64,000 nucleotides of DNA from the NCBI RefSeq assembly GCF_019219825.1, contig NZ_JAHUXH010000014.1, positions 62,001 through 126,000 of the forward strand, in the 5' to 3' direction. Under the pieces are notes generated by a model. That model was given only the letters and a program-made list of their open reading frames with translations. It was not told the origin of the DNA and searched no databases. A program made the translations under genes and the position numbers. This DNA comes from Streptomyces sp. TRM70350 (GTDB lineage: Bacteria; Actinomycetota; Actinomycetes; Streptomycetales; Streptomycetaceae). Shown in pieces: positions 50,954 to 60,138 of this stretch (the first letter of the stretch is position 1; each line of letters begins with the position of its first letter).

Positions 50954-51954
50954 GCCATGACCGGTTCCCCGGCGGCCGGTCCGAAACGCCGTCGGTAGGC
51001 CGAGGGGCTGAGGCCGGTCTCCCGGCGCAGCCGTGCCCGCAGGTTTGCCGCCGTGCCGAGTCCGCTGCGGGCGGCCACCACGTCCAGCCGTGACTCGCCG
51101 CGCTCGATCAGCCGGCATGCCAGCGCCACTCGCTCCCCCGTCAACCACGCCAGCGGTGTCGTACCGAGCTGGGCGCGAAAGCGCCGGTGCAGCGTCGCCG
51201 GGGACACCGCCGCCCGGGCGGCCAGGTCCGCCACGGTCAGCGGCTCCGCCAGCCGCTCCTGCGCCCACGCCAGCAGTGGGCCCAGGGACTCGTCCGGCAC
51301 CCTGGGCAGCGGCCGCTCCACGAACTGCTTCTGACCGCCGTCCCGGTGCGCGGCGAACACCAGGCGCCGGGAGACGGCGCCCGCGATCTCGGCGCCGTGG
51401 TCCCGGCGCCAGATGTACAGCCCGAGGTCGAGGGCCGCCGCACTGCCGGCCGCGGTCAGGAGGTCGCCCTCGTCCACGAAGAGCACGTCCGGCTCCAGCC
51501 GCACCTTCGGGTGCAGCTCCCGGAACGCCTCGGCCCAGCGCCAGTGCGTGGTGGCCCGGCGACCGTCGAGCAGCCCGGCCTCGGCGAGCGCGAAGCCACC
51601 GGTGCAGAAGCTCACGACGCGAGCCCCGCGCGCGTGGGTACGCCGGATGGCGTCCAGGACGGCGGGGGCGCGCGGCACCACGTTGTCGGGGCGGCCGGGT
51701 ACGACGAGGGTGTCGGCCTCGTCCACGGCCTCCAGACCGGGCACGCCGGTCAGGGCGAAGAAGCCGTGGTTCATCCGGACCTCGGGCGCGGGTGTGCACA
51801 GGGTCACCTCGTAGAGGGGCGCCGGGAGGCCGAGTTCGGGACGTGGCAGCCCGAACAGCTCGGTCGCGACACCCACCTCGAACGGATTGGTGCCCTCGTC
51901 GACGATCACCGCGACGCGATGCGGCCCCGCCTGCTGAGAGGATCCTTGCGACAT
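50950..51954 (-). CDS. GlxA family transcriptional regulator (DJ-1/PfpI + AraC HTH)
   Basis: 334 residues. The N-terminal domain (1-200) is a DJ-1/PfpI fold: VAVIVDEGTNPFEVGVATEL, LVVPGRPDNVVPR, RVVSFCTGGFALAEAGLLDG (nucleophile-like Cys) and LDLGLYIWRRDHG. The C-terminal AraC HTH (about 215-320) ends GLGTAANLRARLRRETGLSP. The first domain probably senses a metabolite without being an enzyme. It is divergent from the cupin gene at 52007, the most likely target, with a 52-bp gap. Confidence 0.9.
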   Translation of the reverse strand: MSQGSSQQAGPHRVAVIVDEGTNPFEVGVATELFGLPRPELGLPAPLYEVTLCTPAPEVRMNHGFFALTGVPGLEAVDEADTLVVPGRPDNVVPRAPAVLDAIRRTHARGARVVSFCTGGFALAEAGLLDGRRATTHWRWAEAFRELHPKVRLEPDVLFVDEGDLLTAAGSAAALDLGLYIWRRDHGAEIAGAVSRRLVFAAHRDGGQKQFVERPLPRVPDESLGPLLAWAQERLAEPLTVADLAARAAVSPATLHRRFRAQLGTTPLAWLTGERVALACRLIERGESRLDVVAARSGLGTAANLRARLRRETGLSPSAYRRRFGPAAGEPVMA

Positions 51955-52006
51955 GTGCGATTCCTAGCACTCGTGTGCGTACGGCGCCACCGCGCACGAT
52001 GACCTC

Positions 52007-52393
52007 ATGGAACCGATCTCGCTGACCAGGGCCCTGGCATCCTTCACCGACCAGTGGAGCCCCCGCATCGTCACCGCCGTCAACGACTACGACGTACGCG
52101 TCGCCAAGGTCGAGGGCGAGCATGTCTGGCACGTGCACGACCACACCGACGAGTTCTTCCTGGTCATCGAGGGTGAGCTGCACATCGCCCTGCGGGAGGC
52201 CGACGGCGAGCGCACGGTCGTCCTGCCACAGGGCTCCCTGTTCACCGTGCCGCGCGGGACCGAGCACAAGCCGTACGCCCCGGTCCCCACCGCGATCCTC
52301 CTCTTCGAACCCACCGGCACCCTCACGGTCGGCGACCGGCACGACGAGGTGCCGGCCCATGTGGACGCCACCACGGGACACGCGCTGTCCTAG
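52007..52393 (+). CDS. Cupin domain protein
   Basis: 128 residues, one cupin barrel. The metal-binding motif is HVWHVHDHTDEFFLVIEGEL (His-His-Glu) with the second motif LFTVPRGTEHKPYAPVP (His). Proteins like this bind Fe, Mn or Zn and often act as small dioxygenases or isomerases. It is divergent from the GlxA regulator, suggesting it detoxifies or binds the same compound. Confidence 0.85.
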   Translation: MEPISLTRALASFTDQWSPRIVTAVNDYDVRVAKVEGEHVWHVHDHTDEFFLVIEGELHIALREADGERTVVLPQGSLFTVPRGTEHKPYAPVPTAILLFEPTGTLTVGDRHDEVPAHVDATTGHALS

Positions 52394-52464
52394 TCGGTGG
52401 GCCCGAGTTCATCACCTTCGACGCTGCATGTCCCCTCCCAGCGTGAGCAACTCAGGGAGGGGAC

Positions 52465-52814
52465 ATGGAGCGCTCTGATTCGCACGCCGATATCTATCTG
52501 CGTCTGTCGCTGGACCGCGAGGGCAAGACGGCCATTGAACGGCAGGAGGCACGTCCTATGTGTGCCAGGGGGTGCGGCTCGGGCACACCTGCCCAGGGGC
52601 GCGTGCCTTGGCGAACCGTGTCGAGGAAGCGGTGATCCATGCGTTTCTGGCGCGGCATCCGACACAGGTGACGCTTTGGGAGGAGAGCGGGACCTCGCAG
52701 CGGCGGGCCCTGCTGTCCGATGCCGTGGAGCGAGTGTGGGTTACCCGGGCTCCGAGGAGGGGATGCCGCTTCGATCCTGAGAAGCGGATTCGCATCGTTG
52801 GGGCCGGTCCGTAA
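52465..52814 (+). pseudogene. Large serine recombinase relic (N- and C-terminal pieces joined)
   Basis: ATG at 52465 after GGGAGGGG opens with SDSHADIYLRLSLDREGKTA then IERQEA, which is the start of a large serine recombinase: the catalytic Ser is in the YLRLSLD loop. After about 30 residues the frame breaks. In the next frame TYVCQGVRLGHTCPGARALA follows, with the zinc-ribbon-like Cys pair, then VEEAVIHAFLARH and the end GCRFDPEKRIRIVG. The whole central domain (several hundred residues) is deleted. It marks a lost integrative element. Confidence 0.68.
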
Positions 52815-52855
52815 CCACGAGCATCGGGCCTGAGACGGTGTGGTTGGCTGGGGAC

Positions 52856-54662
52856 ATGGCAAAGCGAGCACGTGTCCGTGCCCCGGAGCTGGTCGGCAGG
52901 GGCGGATGGATCAACACAGGAGGCGAGGAGCTCGGTCTCGGCAAGCTCCGCGGACGCATCATAATTGTTGATTTCTGGACATTTTGTTGCGTGAACTGCC
53001 TGCACGTCCTCGACGAGCTGCGTGAGCTGGAGGCCACGCATCAGGACACCGTCGTCGTCATCGGCGTCCACTCGCCCAAGTTCGTGCACGAGGCCGAGCA
53101 CAAGGCGGTCGTCGATGCCGTGGAGCGGTACGGCGTCGAGCATCCCGTCCTGGACGACCCCGAGCTGGCGACCTGGAAGCAGTACGACGTGCGCGCGTGG
53201 CCGACCCTCGTGGTGATCGACCCCGAGGGGTACGTCGTCGCCCAGCATGCCGGTGAGGGGCATGTGCACGCCATCGACCGGCTGGTGACCGAGCTGGAGG
53301 CGGAGCACGCGGCCAAGGGCACGCTGCGGCGCGGCGACGGGCCGTATGTGGCGCCGGAGCCGGAGCCGACGGTGCTGCGGTTCCCGGGCAAGGCGCTGCT
53401 GCTGCCCGGCGGGACCTTCCTGGTCAGTGACACGACCCGGCATCAGCTGGTGGAGCTGGCGCAGGACGGGGAGAGCGTGGTCCGCCGGATCGGGTCCGGC
53501 GCGCGCGGGTTCGCCGACGGTCCGGCCGAGGCGGCGTCCTTCAACGAGCCCCAGGGGCTCGCGCTCCTCGGCGACGGCTCGGTGGTGGTCGCCGACACCG
53601 TCAACCACGCCCTGCGCCGCCTGGACCTCACCTCCGGTGAGGTCACCACGCTCGCCGGGACCGGCAGGCAGTGGAGGCAGGGCGACGCGACGTCCGGCCC
53701 CGGCCGTGAGGTCAACCTCTCCTCACCGTGGGACCTGGCACTCTTCGCCGGCCGGGTGTGGATCGCCATGGCGGGAGTGCACCAGCTCTGGGCCTACGAC
53801 CCCGCGGACGGCACCGTCGCCGTGGCGGCCGGAACCACCAACGAGGGCCTCGTCGACGGCCCCGGCCCGGAGGCCTGGTTCGCCCAGCCGTCCGGCCTCG
53901 CGGCCACGCCCGACCGGCTGTGGCTGGCGGACTCCGAGACGAGCGCCCTGCGCTGGGTGGACCTCGACGGCACGGTCCACACGGCCGTCGGCACGGGCCT
54001 GTTCGACTTCGGTCACCGCGACGGACCGGCCGGCCAGGCCCTGTTCCAGCACCCGTTGGGCGTGACGGCCCTCCCCGACGGCTCGGTGGCCGTCAGCGAC
54101 ACCTACAACCACGCCCTGCGCCGCTACGACCCCGCGACGGGCGATGTCACCACGCTGGCCACGGACTTGCGCGAGCCGAGCGACGCGGTGCTGGTCGGTG
54201 ACGACATCGTGGTCGTGGAGTCGGCCCGGCACCGGCTGACCCGGCTGCGGCTGCCGGAGGAGGCGGTCCGCGTCGAGGCGGTCGCGCACCGCACGCAGCG
54301 TGCCCCGACGGAAGTCACCCCGGGGCGGCTCCAGTTGGAGGTGATCTTCCAGGCTCCCGCAGGCCAGAAGCTCGACACCCGAATACGGCCCCTCGACCCG
54401 ACTGCTGGTCTCGGCGACCCCGCCGGAGCTCCTGACACACGGCGAGGGCGCGGGACCAGACCTGTCCCGCGCCCTGGAACTCAACCCCGCCGTGCCGGAG
54501 GGCGTCCTGCACGTCTCCGCGATGGCCGCGTCCTGCGACGACGATCCTGCGAACGAACACCCCGCCTGCCACGTCCACCAGCAGGACTGGGGCGTCCCGG
54601 TCCGCCTCACCGACAGCGGTGCGGACCGCCTGCCGCTCGTCCTGGCCGGCCTGGACGCCTGA
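52856..54662 (+). pseudogene. NHL-repeat thioredoxin-like protein (NHLRC2 type), frameshifted
   Basis: About 600 residues in all. A thioredoxin domain (1-150) has the active site TFCCVNCLHVLDEL (CxxC). A six-bladed NHL propeller follows (for example FNEPQGLALLGDGSVVVADT, FQHPLGVTALPDGSVAVSDT). Near 54382 an extra A (CGAATACGG where CGATACGG is expected) shifts the frame. The last 93 residues, with PAVPEGVLHVSAMAASCDDD, lie in frame +1 and end at 54662. This is a very recent frameshift or a sequence error; the rest is intact and the domain order is that of NHLRC2. Confidence 0.75.
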
Positions 54663-54674
54663 CCTGGCGGGGCG

Positions 54675-54926
54675 TCACACCCCGTACCCGTCGCTGTAGC
54701 CGTCGCGCCGGTGGTGGCGCCCTTCCTCCTCCACGACCGGCGCCGTGGGCGGCATCACGACACGGCGCCGCCGCGCGATGCTGCTGAACGTCGTGACCCC
54801 GATCAGTCCGACGATCATCAGGATGACGCCGACGAGATCGAGGTTGACCCCCTCCATGTTCCAGTCGGTAGCGAACGTGAGGATGGCTCCCACGGCGATG
54901 AGGATGATGCACCCGCCGAGGCCCAT
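54675..54926 (-). CDS. DUF6458 family small membrane protein
   Basis: 83 residues. Two TM helices: GGCIILIAVGAILTFATDW near the start and LDLVGVILMIVGLIGVTTF, then a basic stop SIARRRR and a His/Arg/Tyr-rich tail. ATG at 54926 has GGGAGG 9 nt before it; an upstream ATG at 54977 would add a basic leader. The role is unknown. It converges with the frameshifted NHL gene. Confidence 0.8.
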   Translation of the reverse strand: MGLGGCIILIAVGAILTFATDWNMEGVNLDLVGVILMIVGLIGVTTFSSIARRRRVVMPPTAPVVEEEGRHHRRDGYSDGYGV

Positions 54927-55079
54927 GAGCGTTGCCTCCCTGTTCCGGTCCGGTGCTTTCCGGAGCTTCCGGTTCAAGGCGGGTACCCCGGTGCGTGAGA
55001 GCCATGCTGAAAGCGGGCGCGCGGCGCCAATGCGGCCGCGTGAGTTGGACGTGTGGAGGCCCGTCCGTAGGGTCGTCGC

Positions 55080-56378
55080 TCAGCCCTCCAAAAACGCAAC
55101 CAGCGCCCGCGTCAGCAGGTAGGGGTCGTCCGCGCCGCACAACTCCCGGGCGCTGTGCATCGACAGGATCGCCACGCCGACGTCGACCGTGCGGATGCCG
55201 TGCCGGGCCGCGGTGATCGGGCCGATGGTGGTGCCGCAGGGCATGGAGTTGTTGGACACGAAGGACTGGAAGGGCACACCGGCCTTGTCGCAGGCCGCCG
55301 CCCAGACCGCGCGGCCCGAACCGTCCGTGGCGTAGCGGTTGTTGACGTTGACCTTGAGGATGGGGCCGCCGTTGACGCGCGGGTGGTGGGTCGGGTCGTG
55401 GCGCTCGGCGTAGTTGGGGTGGACCGCGTGGCCGGTGTCGGAGGAGAGGCAGAGCGTGGCCGCGAAGGCGCGTGCCCGGTCCTCGTAGGAGCCGCCGCGG
55501 GCGAAGACGGAGCGCTCCAGCACGCCACCGAGCAGCGGGCCGTCCGCGCCGGTGTCCGACTGGGAGCCGTTCTCCTCGTGGTCGAAGGCGGCCAGCACCG
55601 GGATGCAGGACAGTTCCTCACCGCCGGTCGCGGCGGCGGTCAGCGCGGCCACGCCCGCGTGCACGGAGAGGAGGTTGTCCAGGCGCGGCCCGGCCATCAG
55701 CTCCTGGTCGCGGCCGAGATACGCGGGCGGCTCGACGGAGTGCACCATCAGGTCCCAGCCGGCCACCTCGCCCTTTCCGATCCCCGACTCCGCCTCAAGG
55801 AAGGCGATCAGGTCGCCGTCGCGCACGTCGTTGCCGAGGCCCCACACGGGCTGAAGGTGCCGCTGCTTGTCGAGCTTGAGGCCCTCCGAGGACACCGAGC
55901 GGTCCAGGTGGATCGCCAGCTGCGGCACCCTCAGCAGCGGCCGGTCCACGTTCACCAGGCGCGTCGTACCGTCGCGCAGCGTCAGGCGGCCCGCGAGGCC
56001 GAGGTCGCGGTCCAGCCAGGAGTTCAGCAGTGGCCCGCCGTAGATCTCCACGGCGACCTGGCGCCAGCCGTGCGTCCCGGTGTCGGGCAGTGGCTTGACC
56101 CGCAGGTTGGGGGAGTCGGTGTGCGCGCCGATGATCCGGAACGGGGTGTGCGGCGCGGCGCCCTCCGGGACGTACCACGCCACGATCGCGCCACCGCGCA
56201 GCACGAACCTGCCACCGCTCGTCCCGTCCCAGGCGTCCGTCTCCGCGACCTGCCGGAAGCCCGCCTTCTCCAGTCGCTCGGCGGTGTTCGCCACGGCGTG
56301 GTACGGCGAGGGGCTCGCCGCCAGGAAGGACATGAGGTCGTCGGTGTGGCCGCGCTCGAAGCGGGAGGGTTCGCTCAT
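55080..56378 (-). CDS. apeB: M18 family aminopeptidase
   Basis: 432 residues. Zinc ligands and catalytic residues are in GAHTDSPNLRVKP, PRLDNLLSVHAGV (bridging Asp), AAFDHEENGSQSDTGADGPL (Glu-Glu pair), and AILSMHSARELC (His). The order is right for a dinuclear zinc M18 aminopeptidase that removes acidic or neutral N-terminal residues. The ATG at 56378 has AAGGTG seven nt upstream. A terminator at 56400 isolates it from the acyl-CoA dehydrogenase. Confidence 0.92.
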   Translation of the reverse strand: MSEPSRFERGHTDDLMSFLAASPSPYHAVANTAERLEKAGFRQVAETDAWDGTSGGRFVLRGGAIVAWYVPEGAAPHTPFRIIGAHTDSPNLRVKPLPDTGTHGWRQVAVEIYGGPLLNSWLDRDLGLAGRLTLRDGTTRLVNVDRPLLRVPQLAIHLDRSVSSEGLKLDKQRHLQPVWGLGNDVRDGDLIAFLEAESGIGKGEVAGWDLMVHSVEPPAYLGRDQELMAGPRLDNLLSVHAGVAALTAAATGGEELSCIPVLAAFDHEENGSQSDTGADGPLLGGVLERSVFARGGSYEDRARAFAATLCLSSDTGHAVHPNYAERHDPTHHPRVNGGPILKVNVNNRYATDGSGRAVWAAACDKAGVPFQSFVSNNSMPCGTTIGPITAARHGIRTVDVGVAILSMHSARELCGADDPYLLTRALVAFLEG

Positions 56379-56399
56379 GGGGTTCACCTTAACGACGTA

Positions 56400-56436
56400 C
56401 GAGGGCCCGCTCCCCCTTGCCGGGAGCGGGCCCTCG
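56400..56436. terminator. Terminator downstream of the acyl-CoA dehydrogenase
   Basis: CGAGGGCCCGCTCCC (56400-56414) pairs perfectly with GGGAGCGGGCCCTCG (56422-56436) over 15 bp with a 7-nt loop. It lies 24 bp after the minus-strand stop at 56460. Confidence 0.8.
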
Positions 56437-56459
56437 TAAGCGCGATGGGGAAATCGCGG

Positions 56460-58286
56460 CTAGAACGCCGCCTCGTCCAGCTCCATCAGGTCAAGGTCCA
56501 CGCCCTGGGCGACCTTGCGGGCCAGCGTCACGCCCGGCAGCACGGTGGCCGCGAAGAACTTCGCCGCCGCGATCTTGCCGGTGTAGAACGCCTTGTCCTT
56601 GGCGGAGGCCGACTCGATCTTCTCGGCGGCGACCGCGGCGCCCTTGAGCAGCAGGTAGCCGACGATCACGTCACCGGAGGCCATCAGCAGGCGGGTGGTG
56701 TTCAGGCCCACCTTGTAGATGTTCTTGACGTCCTGCTCGGTGGCGGCGAGGTCGGTCAGCATCAGGCCGACGATCGCCTCCAGCTCGACGGCGGCCTTCG
56801 CGAGGTGCTCGCGGGCACCGGCCAGCTCCTCGCCGCCCGTGCCGACGGCCAGGAACTTCTTGATGTCCTCGGCGAGGGAGTTCAGCGCTGCGCCCTGGTT
56901 GCGGACGATCTTCCGGAAGAAGAAGTCCTGGCCCTGGATCGCGGTGGTGCCCTCGTACAGGGTGTCGATCTTTGAGTCCCGGATGTACTGCTCGATCGGG
57001 TACTCCTGCAGGAAGCCGGAGCCGCCGAAGGTCTGCAGCGACTGGGCGAGCTGCTCGTAGCCCTTCTCGGAGCCGTAGCCCTTGACGATGGGGAGGAGGA
57101 GGTCGTTGAGCGCGTGCTCGACCGAGGCGTCCTCGCCCGCCGCCTCCTTGACGGCGATCGCGTCCTGCACCGACGCCGTGTACAGCACCAGCGCGCGCAT
57201 GCCCTCCGCGTACGCCTTCTGCGTCATCAGCGAGCGGCGCACGTCGGGGTGGTGGGTGATGGTGACCTTGGGCGCGGTCTTGTCCATGAAGTTCGCCAGG
57301 TCGGGGCCCTGGACGCGCTCCTTGGCGTACTCCAGCGCGTTGAGGTAGCCCGTGGACAGCGTGGAGATCGCCTTCGTGCCGACCATCATCCGGGCGAACT
57401 CGATGATGCGGAACATCTGGCGGATGCCGTCGTGCTTGTCGCCGATCAGCCAGCCCTTGGCGGGGTGCCGGTCGCCGAAGGTCATCTCGCAGGTGTTGGA
57501 GGCCTTCAGGCCCATCTTGTGCTCGACGTTCGTGGCGTAGACGCCGTTGCGCTCGCCCAGCTCGCCGGTCTCGAAGTCGAACAGGTACTTCGGCACGAGG
57601 AAGAGGGAGAGCCCCTTGGTGCCCGGACCGGCACCCTCCGGACGCGCCAGCACGTAGTGGAGGATGTTCTCCGACATGTCGTGCTCACCGGACGTGATGA
57701 AGCGCTTCACGCCCTCGATGTGCCAGGAGCCGTCCTCCTGCTGCACGGCCTTGGTGCGGCCCGCGCCCACGTCCGAGCCGGCGTCCGGCTCGGTGAGCAC
57801 CATCGTCGAGCCCCACTGCTTGTCGACGGCGATCTGCGCGATCTTCTTCTGTACGTCGTTGCCCTCGTCGTAGAGGATCCCGGCGAAGGCCGGGCCGGAG
57901 GAGTACATCCACACGGCCGGGTTGGCGCCCAGGATCAGCTCCGCGTACGACCAGATCAGCGACGGGGGAGCCGTCGTACCGCCGATGGCCTCGGGCAGGC
58001 CGAGGCGCCAGTACTCGGAGTCCATGAAGGCCTGGTAGCTCTTCTTGAAGGACTCCGGGATCGGCGCGGTGTTGGTCTCCGGGTCGAAGACCGGCGGGTT
58101 GCGGTCGGCGTCCGTGAAGGACTCGGCCAGCTCGTTCTCCGCGAGCCGGGTCAGTTCGTCGAGGATGCTCTTGGCAGTGTCGACGTCCATCTCCTCGAAC
58201 GGGCCGGTGCCGTACAGCTTGTCGCGCCCGAGTACTTCGAAGAGGTTGAACTCGATGTCGCGGAGATTCGACTTGTAGTGCCCCAT
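56460..58286 (-). CDS. Long acyl-CoA dehydrogenase (AidB/FadE-like)
   Basis: 608 residues, of the long type with an extended N- and C-terminus. FAD/substrate segments are MVLTEPDAGSDVGAGRTKAV, VKRFITSGEHDMSENILHYV and FGDRHPAKGWLIGDKHDGIR. The catalytic Glu region is DTLYEGTTAIQGQDFFFRKI, and the final 170 residues are a helical Acyl-CoA_dh_C-like domain. It uses a long-chain acyl-CoA. Its ATG at 58286 has weak RBS context. AT-rich promoter sequence around 58330-58385 contains GTAGC-N9-GCTAC. Confidence 0.88.
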   Translation of the reverse strand: MGHYKSNLRDIEFNLFEVLGRDKLYGTGPFEEMDVDTAKSILDELTRLAENELAESFTDADRNPPVFDPETNTAPIPESFKKSYQAFMDSEYWRLGLPEAIGGTTAPPSLIWSYAELILGANPAVWMYSSGPAFAGILYDEGNDVQKKIAQIAVDKQWGSTMVLTEPDAGSDVGAGRTKAVQQEDGSWHIEGVKRFITSGEHDMSENILHYVLARPEGAGPGTKGLSLFLVPKYLFDFETGELGERNGVYATNVEHKMGLKASNTCEMTFGDRHPAKGWLIGDKHDGIRQMFRIIEFARMMVGTKAISTLSTGYLNALEYAKERVQGPDLANFMDKTAPKVTITHHPDVRRSLMTQKAYAEGMRALVLYTASVQDAIAVKEAAGEDASVEHALNDLLLPIVKGYGSEKGYEQLAQSLQTFGGSGFLQEYPIEQYIRDSKIDTLYEGTTAIQGQDFFFRKIVRNQGAALNSLAEDIKKFLAVGTGGEELAGAREHLAKAAVELEAIVGLMLTDLAATEQDVKNIYKVGLNTTRLLMASGDVIVGYLLLKGAAVAAEKIESASAKDKAFYTGKIAAAKFFAATVLPGVTLARKVAQGVDLDLMELDEAAF

Positions 58287-58419
58287 GGCGACTGGCTCCG
58301 TTGAGAGAGATCGGCGAGGCACTGACTCCTCGCGCCCAAGTTCACGTACCAACTAGTAGCTAAGATGATGCTACCCGCCAGTAATAAGACGCAACCCCGA
58401 TCCGGTCATCTGTGACGGG

Positions 58420-59271
58420 TCACACCGGCACCGTGAGCGTCGCCGTGTAGCCCCGCTCGACGCTGCCCGTGACCGTGGCCAGCTGCTGGTCGTAGCCGTC
58501 ACTGAAGATGTTGTCCGTCTCCAGGGACAACTGGCCGAGGTTCCGCACGCTCTGGCTGTAGCCGTCCGTGGCGTACACCGTGTCGCAGATGTCCTTCGGC
58601 AGCGCGAGCTGGGAGGTGTTCGTGATCGCGGTGGCGGCGGTGGCGTCCGCCAGGCTGCCGTAGACCTCGAAGTGGATGTGCGGCCAGCGGCCCGGGTAGC
58701 AGGCCGGGAAGATGCTCTGGAACGTGACCCGGCCCGTGTCGTCGGTCTCCTGGACGCCCCGCAGGTAGTTCTCGTCGGTGACGCCCTCGGAGTACAGGGA
58801 GTAGTTGCCGTCCCGGTCGCAGTGCCAGAGGTAGACGGCGGCGCCCTGCTTGGGGGTGCCGCAGCCGGAGGCGGCGTCGACGACGGTGAGCGTGACGGTC
58901 AGGGGCACGCCCTCGGCGGTGCCGCCGGCCGAGTCGCCGAAGCTGGAGGTGATGTCACTGCGGACGACACCGCTCTCCTTGAGGACGTTCACGCCGTTGG
59001 AGCCGTCGCCGGGGTAGGGTCCGGCGGTCTCGTTCGGGATGGTGGAGCACTCGGTGGACGACGTGGCGGACGAGGAGGTCGAGGAGTCCGAGGAGGGGGA
59101 GCTCGGTGAGCTGCCGCCGGTGGCGGTGTCGTCCTTGGCGGAGCAGCCCAGGAGCGGCACCAGGCTCGCGCCCGCCATCAGCCGGATCATCCGGCGGCGG
59201 GCGAGGAGGGGCAGGTCGTGGGAGAGCCCTCGGTCGTGCTCGTGGACCTCGTCGTCGTGGTGTCCGTGCAT
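58420..59271 (-). CDS. Exported intradiol ring-cleavage dioxygenase-like lipoprotein
   Basis: 283 residues. The signal reads LLARRRMIRLMAGASLVPLL with a lipobox LLGC near residue 43; the RRRMIRLMAG start suggests Tat export. A Ser/Thr-rich linker follows, then the dioxygenase barrel: NETAGPYPGDG, VYLWHCDRDGNYSLYS (Tyr and His), and FPACYPGRWPHIHFEVY (Tyr-His-His ferric ligands). Such exported homologues are common in Streptomyces; their natural aromatic substrate is not known. A (GGTGT)n tract lies before the RBS. Confidence 0.85.
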   Translation of the reverse strand: MHGHHDDEVHEHDRGLSHDLPLLARRRMIRLMAGASLVPLLGCSAKDDTATGGSSPSSPSSDSSTSSSATSSTECSTIPNETAGPYPGDGSNGVNVLKESGVVRSDITSSFGDSAGGTAEGVPLTVTLTVVDAASGCGTPKQGAAVYLWHCDRDGNYSLYSEGVTDENYLRGVQETDDTGRVTFQSIFPACYPGRWPHIHFEVYGSLADATAATAITNTSQLALPKDICDTVYATDGYSQSVRNLGQLSLETDNIFSDGYDQQLATVTGSVERGYTATLTVPV

Positions 59272-59285
59272 CGCTGTCCCCTTGC

Positions 59286-59312
59286 TGGTGTGGTGTGGTG
59301 TGGTGTGGTGGT
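59286..59312. repeat. Pentanucleotide (GGTGT)n tract
   Basis: Four to five copies of GGTGT in tandem at 59286-59312, in the 5' leader of the minus-strand dioxygenase, just before its RBS (AAGGGGA). Such tracts can change length by slippage. Confidence 0.7.
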
Positions 59313-59380
59313 GTCGTGTCCGCCGCTCGACTCGATGCGGCAGACGCTAGGAGTGGCAGCTGTGGGAAACCAGCGCGGGG

Positions 59381-59410
59381 GCTGTCGACCCGCTGTCGAC
59401 TCGCTGTCGG
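59381..59410. repeat. Three 11-bp direct repeats (GCTGTCG heptamers)
   Basis: GCTGTCG at 59381, 59392 and 59403, each followed by a 4-nt spacer. The 11-bp phase is that of SARP or OmpR-type direct-repeat operators. It lies in the dioxygenase-SseB divergent region. Confidence 0.55.
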
Positions 59411-59468
59411 TTTGCCGGGGTCCCCGTACCGGCCCGCCGTCCCGGCCGCTCTCGGTACGCTTGCGCCC

Positions 59469-59933
59469 ATGTACGGCTACGACCAGAACGTCGGTGCCCA
59501 GCAGGGCTACGTCCCCCCGCAGCAGATGCCCGGCGGGTACGGACAGCAGCAGCCGCCGCTGTACCCCGAGCCGTCCCCGCCCTCGCTCGCGGACGCGGTG
59601 CGTGCCTTCACCACCGGCCAGATGTCCGCGGAGGACTTCCAGCAGGTCTTCGCGACGTCGAAGGTCTACTGCCCGCGCGGTGACAACCCCGGCTTCCTCG
59701 CCCTGCACAACACCCAGCAGCCGGTGATCCCGATGTTCACCTCGCTGAAGGAGCTGCGCCGGTACGCGGGCAAGGAGTCCAAGTACTTCGTGATCACCGG
59801 CGCGGAGGTGATCGACCTGCTGCCGACCGGGTACGGCTTCGTCCTCGACATGGAGGGCGAGCACCGGATGGTGTTCGACGCGAAGGCGGTCGAGGAGATG
59901 GTTGATTTCGCCATGCGGCGGATGTACGGCTAG
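59469..59933 (+). CDS. SseB family protein
   Basis: 154 residues. A Gln/Gly/Tyr/Pro-rich leader (residues 1-40) is followed by an SseB-like domain: SLADAVRAFTTGQMSAEDFQ, PVIPMFTSLKELRRYAGKES and VIDLLPTGYGFVLDMEGEHR. SseB was first named as an enhancer of serine sensitivity; its role is unclear. TACGCT (59456-59461) is exactly 7 nt before ATG, so the mRNA may be leaderless. Confidence 0.82.
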   Translation: MYGYDQNVGAQQGYVPPQQMPGGYGQQQPPLYPEPSPPSLADAVRAFTTGQMSAEDFQQVFATSKVYCPRGDNPGFLALHNTQQPVIPMFTSLKELRRYAGKESKYFVITGAEVIDLLPTGYGFVLDMEGEHRMVFDAKAVEEMVDFAMRRMYG

Positions 59934-60042
59934 CCGTCCGGTCGACGTCGGCGGTCCGGAAACCCCCTGATTGTCTCCCTGATTGTCGCGCCCATGCCAT
60001 AAGCTGCCCGGCAGCCGTGCAGCGATGCGGCTGGGAGGAGGC

Positions 60043-60064
60043 CCGGAGGGAATGCCCTCCGGGT
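60043..60064 (+). terminator. Hairpin after the SseB gene
   Basis: CCCGGAGGG-AATG-CCCTCCGGG is a perfect 9-bp stem, followed by TCTTCGG. It is 110 bp after the SseB stop and 75 bp before pirin, so it may end the first or attenuate the second. Confidence 0.5.
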
Positions 60065-60138
60065 CTTCGGCGTTCCAGGTGGCAGAAAGTTCAACGCTCA
60101 ACTAAAGTGGAGCGCACGTCGCCCAAGGAGGTACCGAC

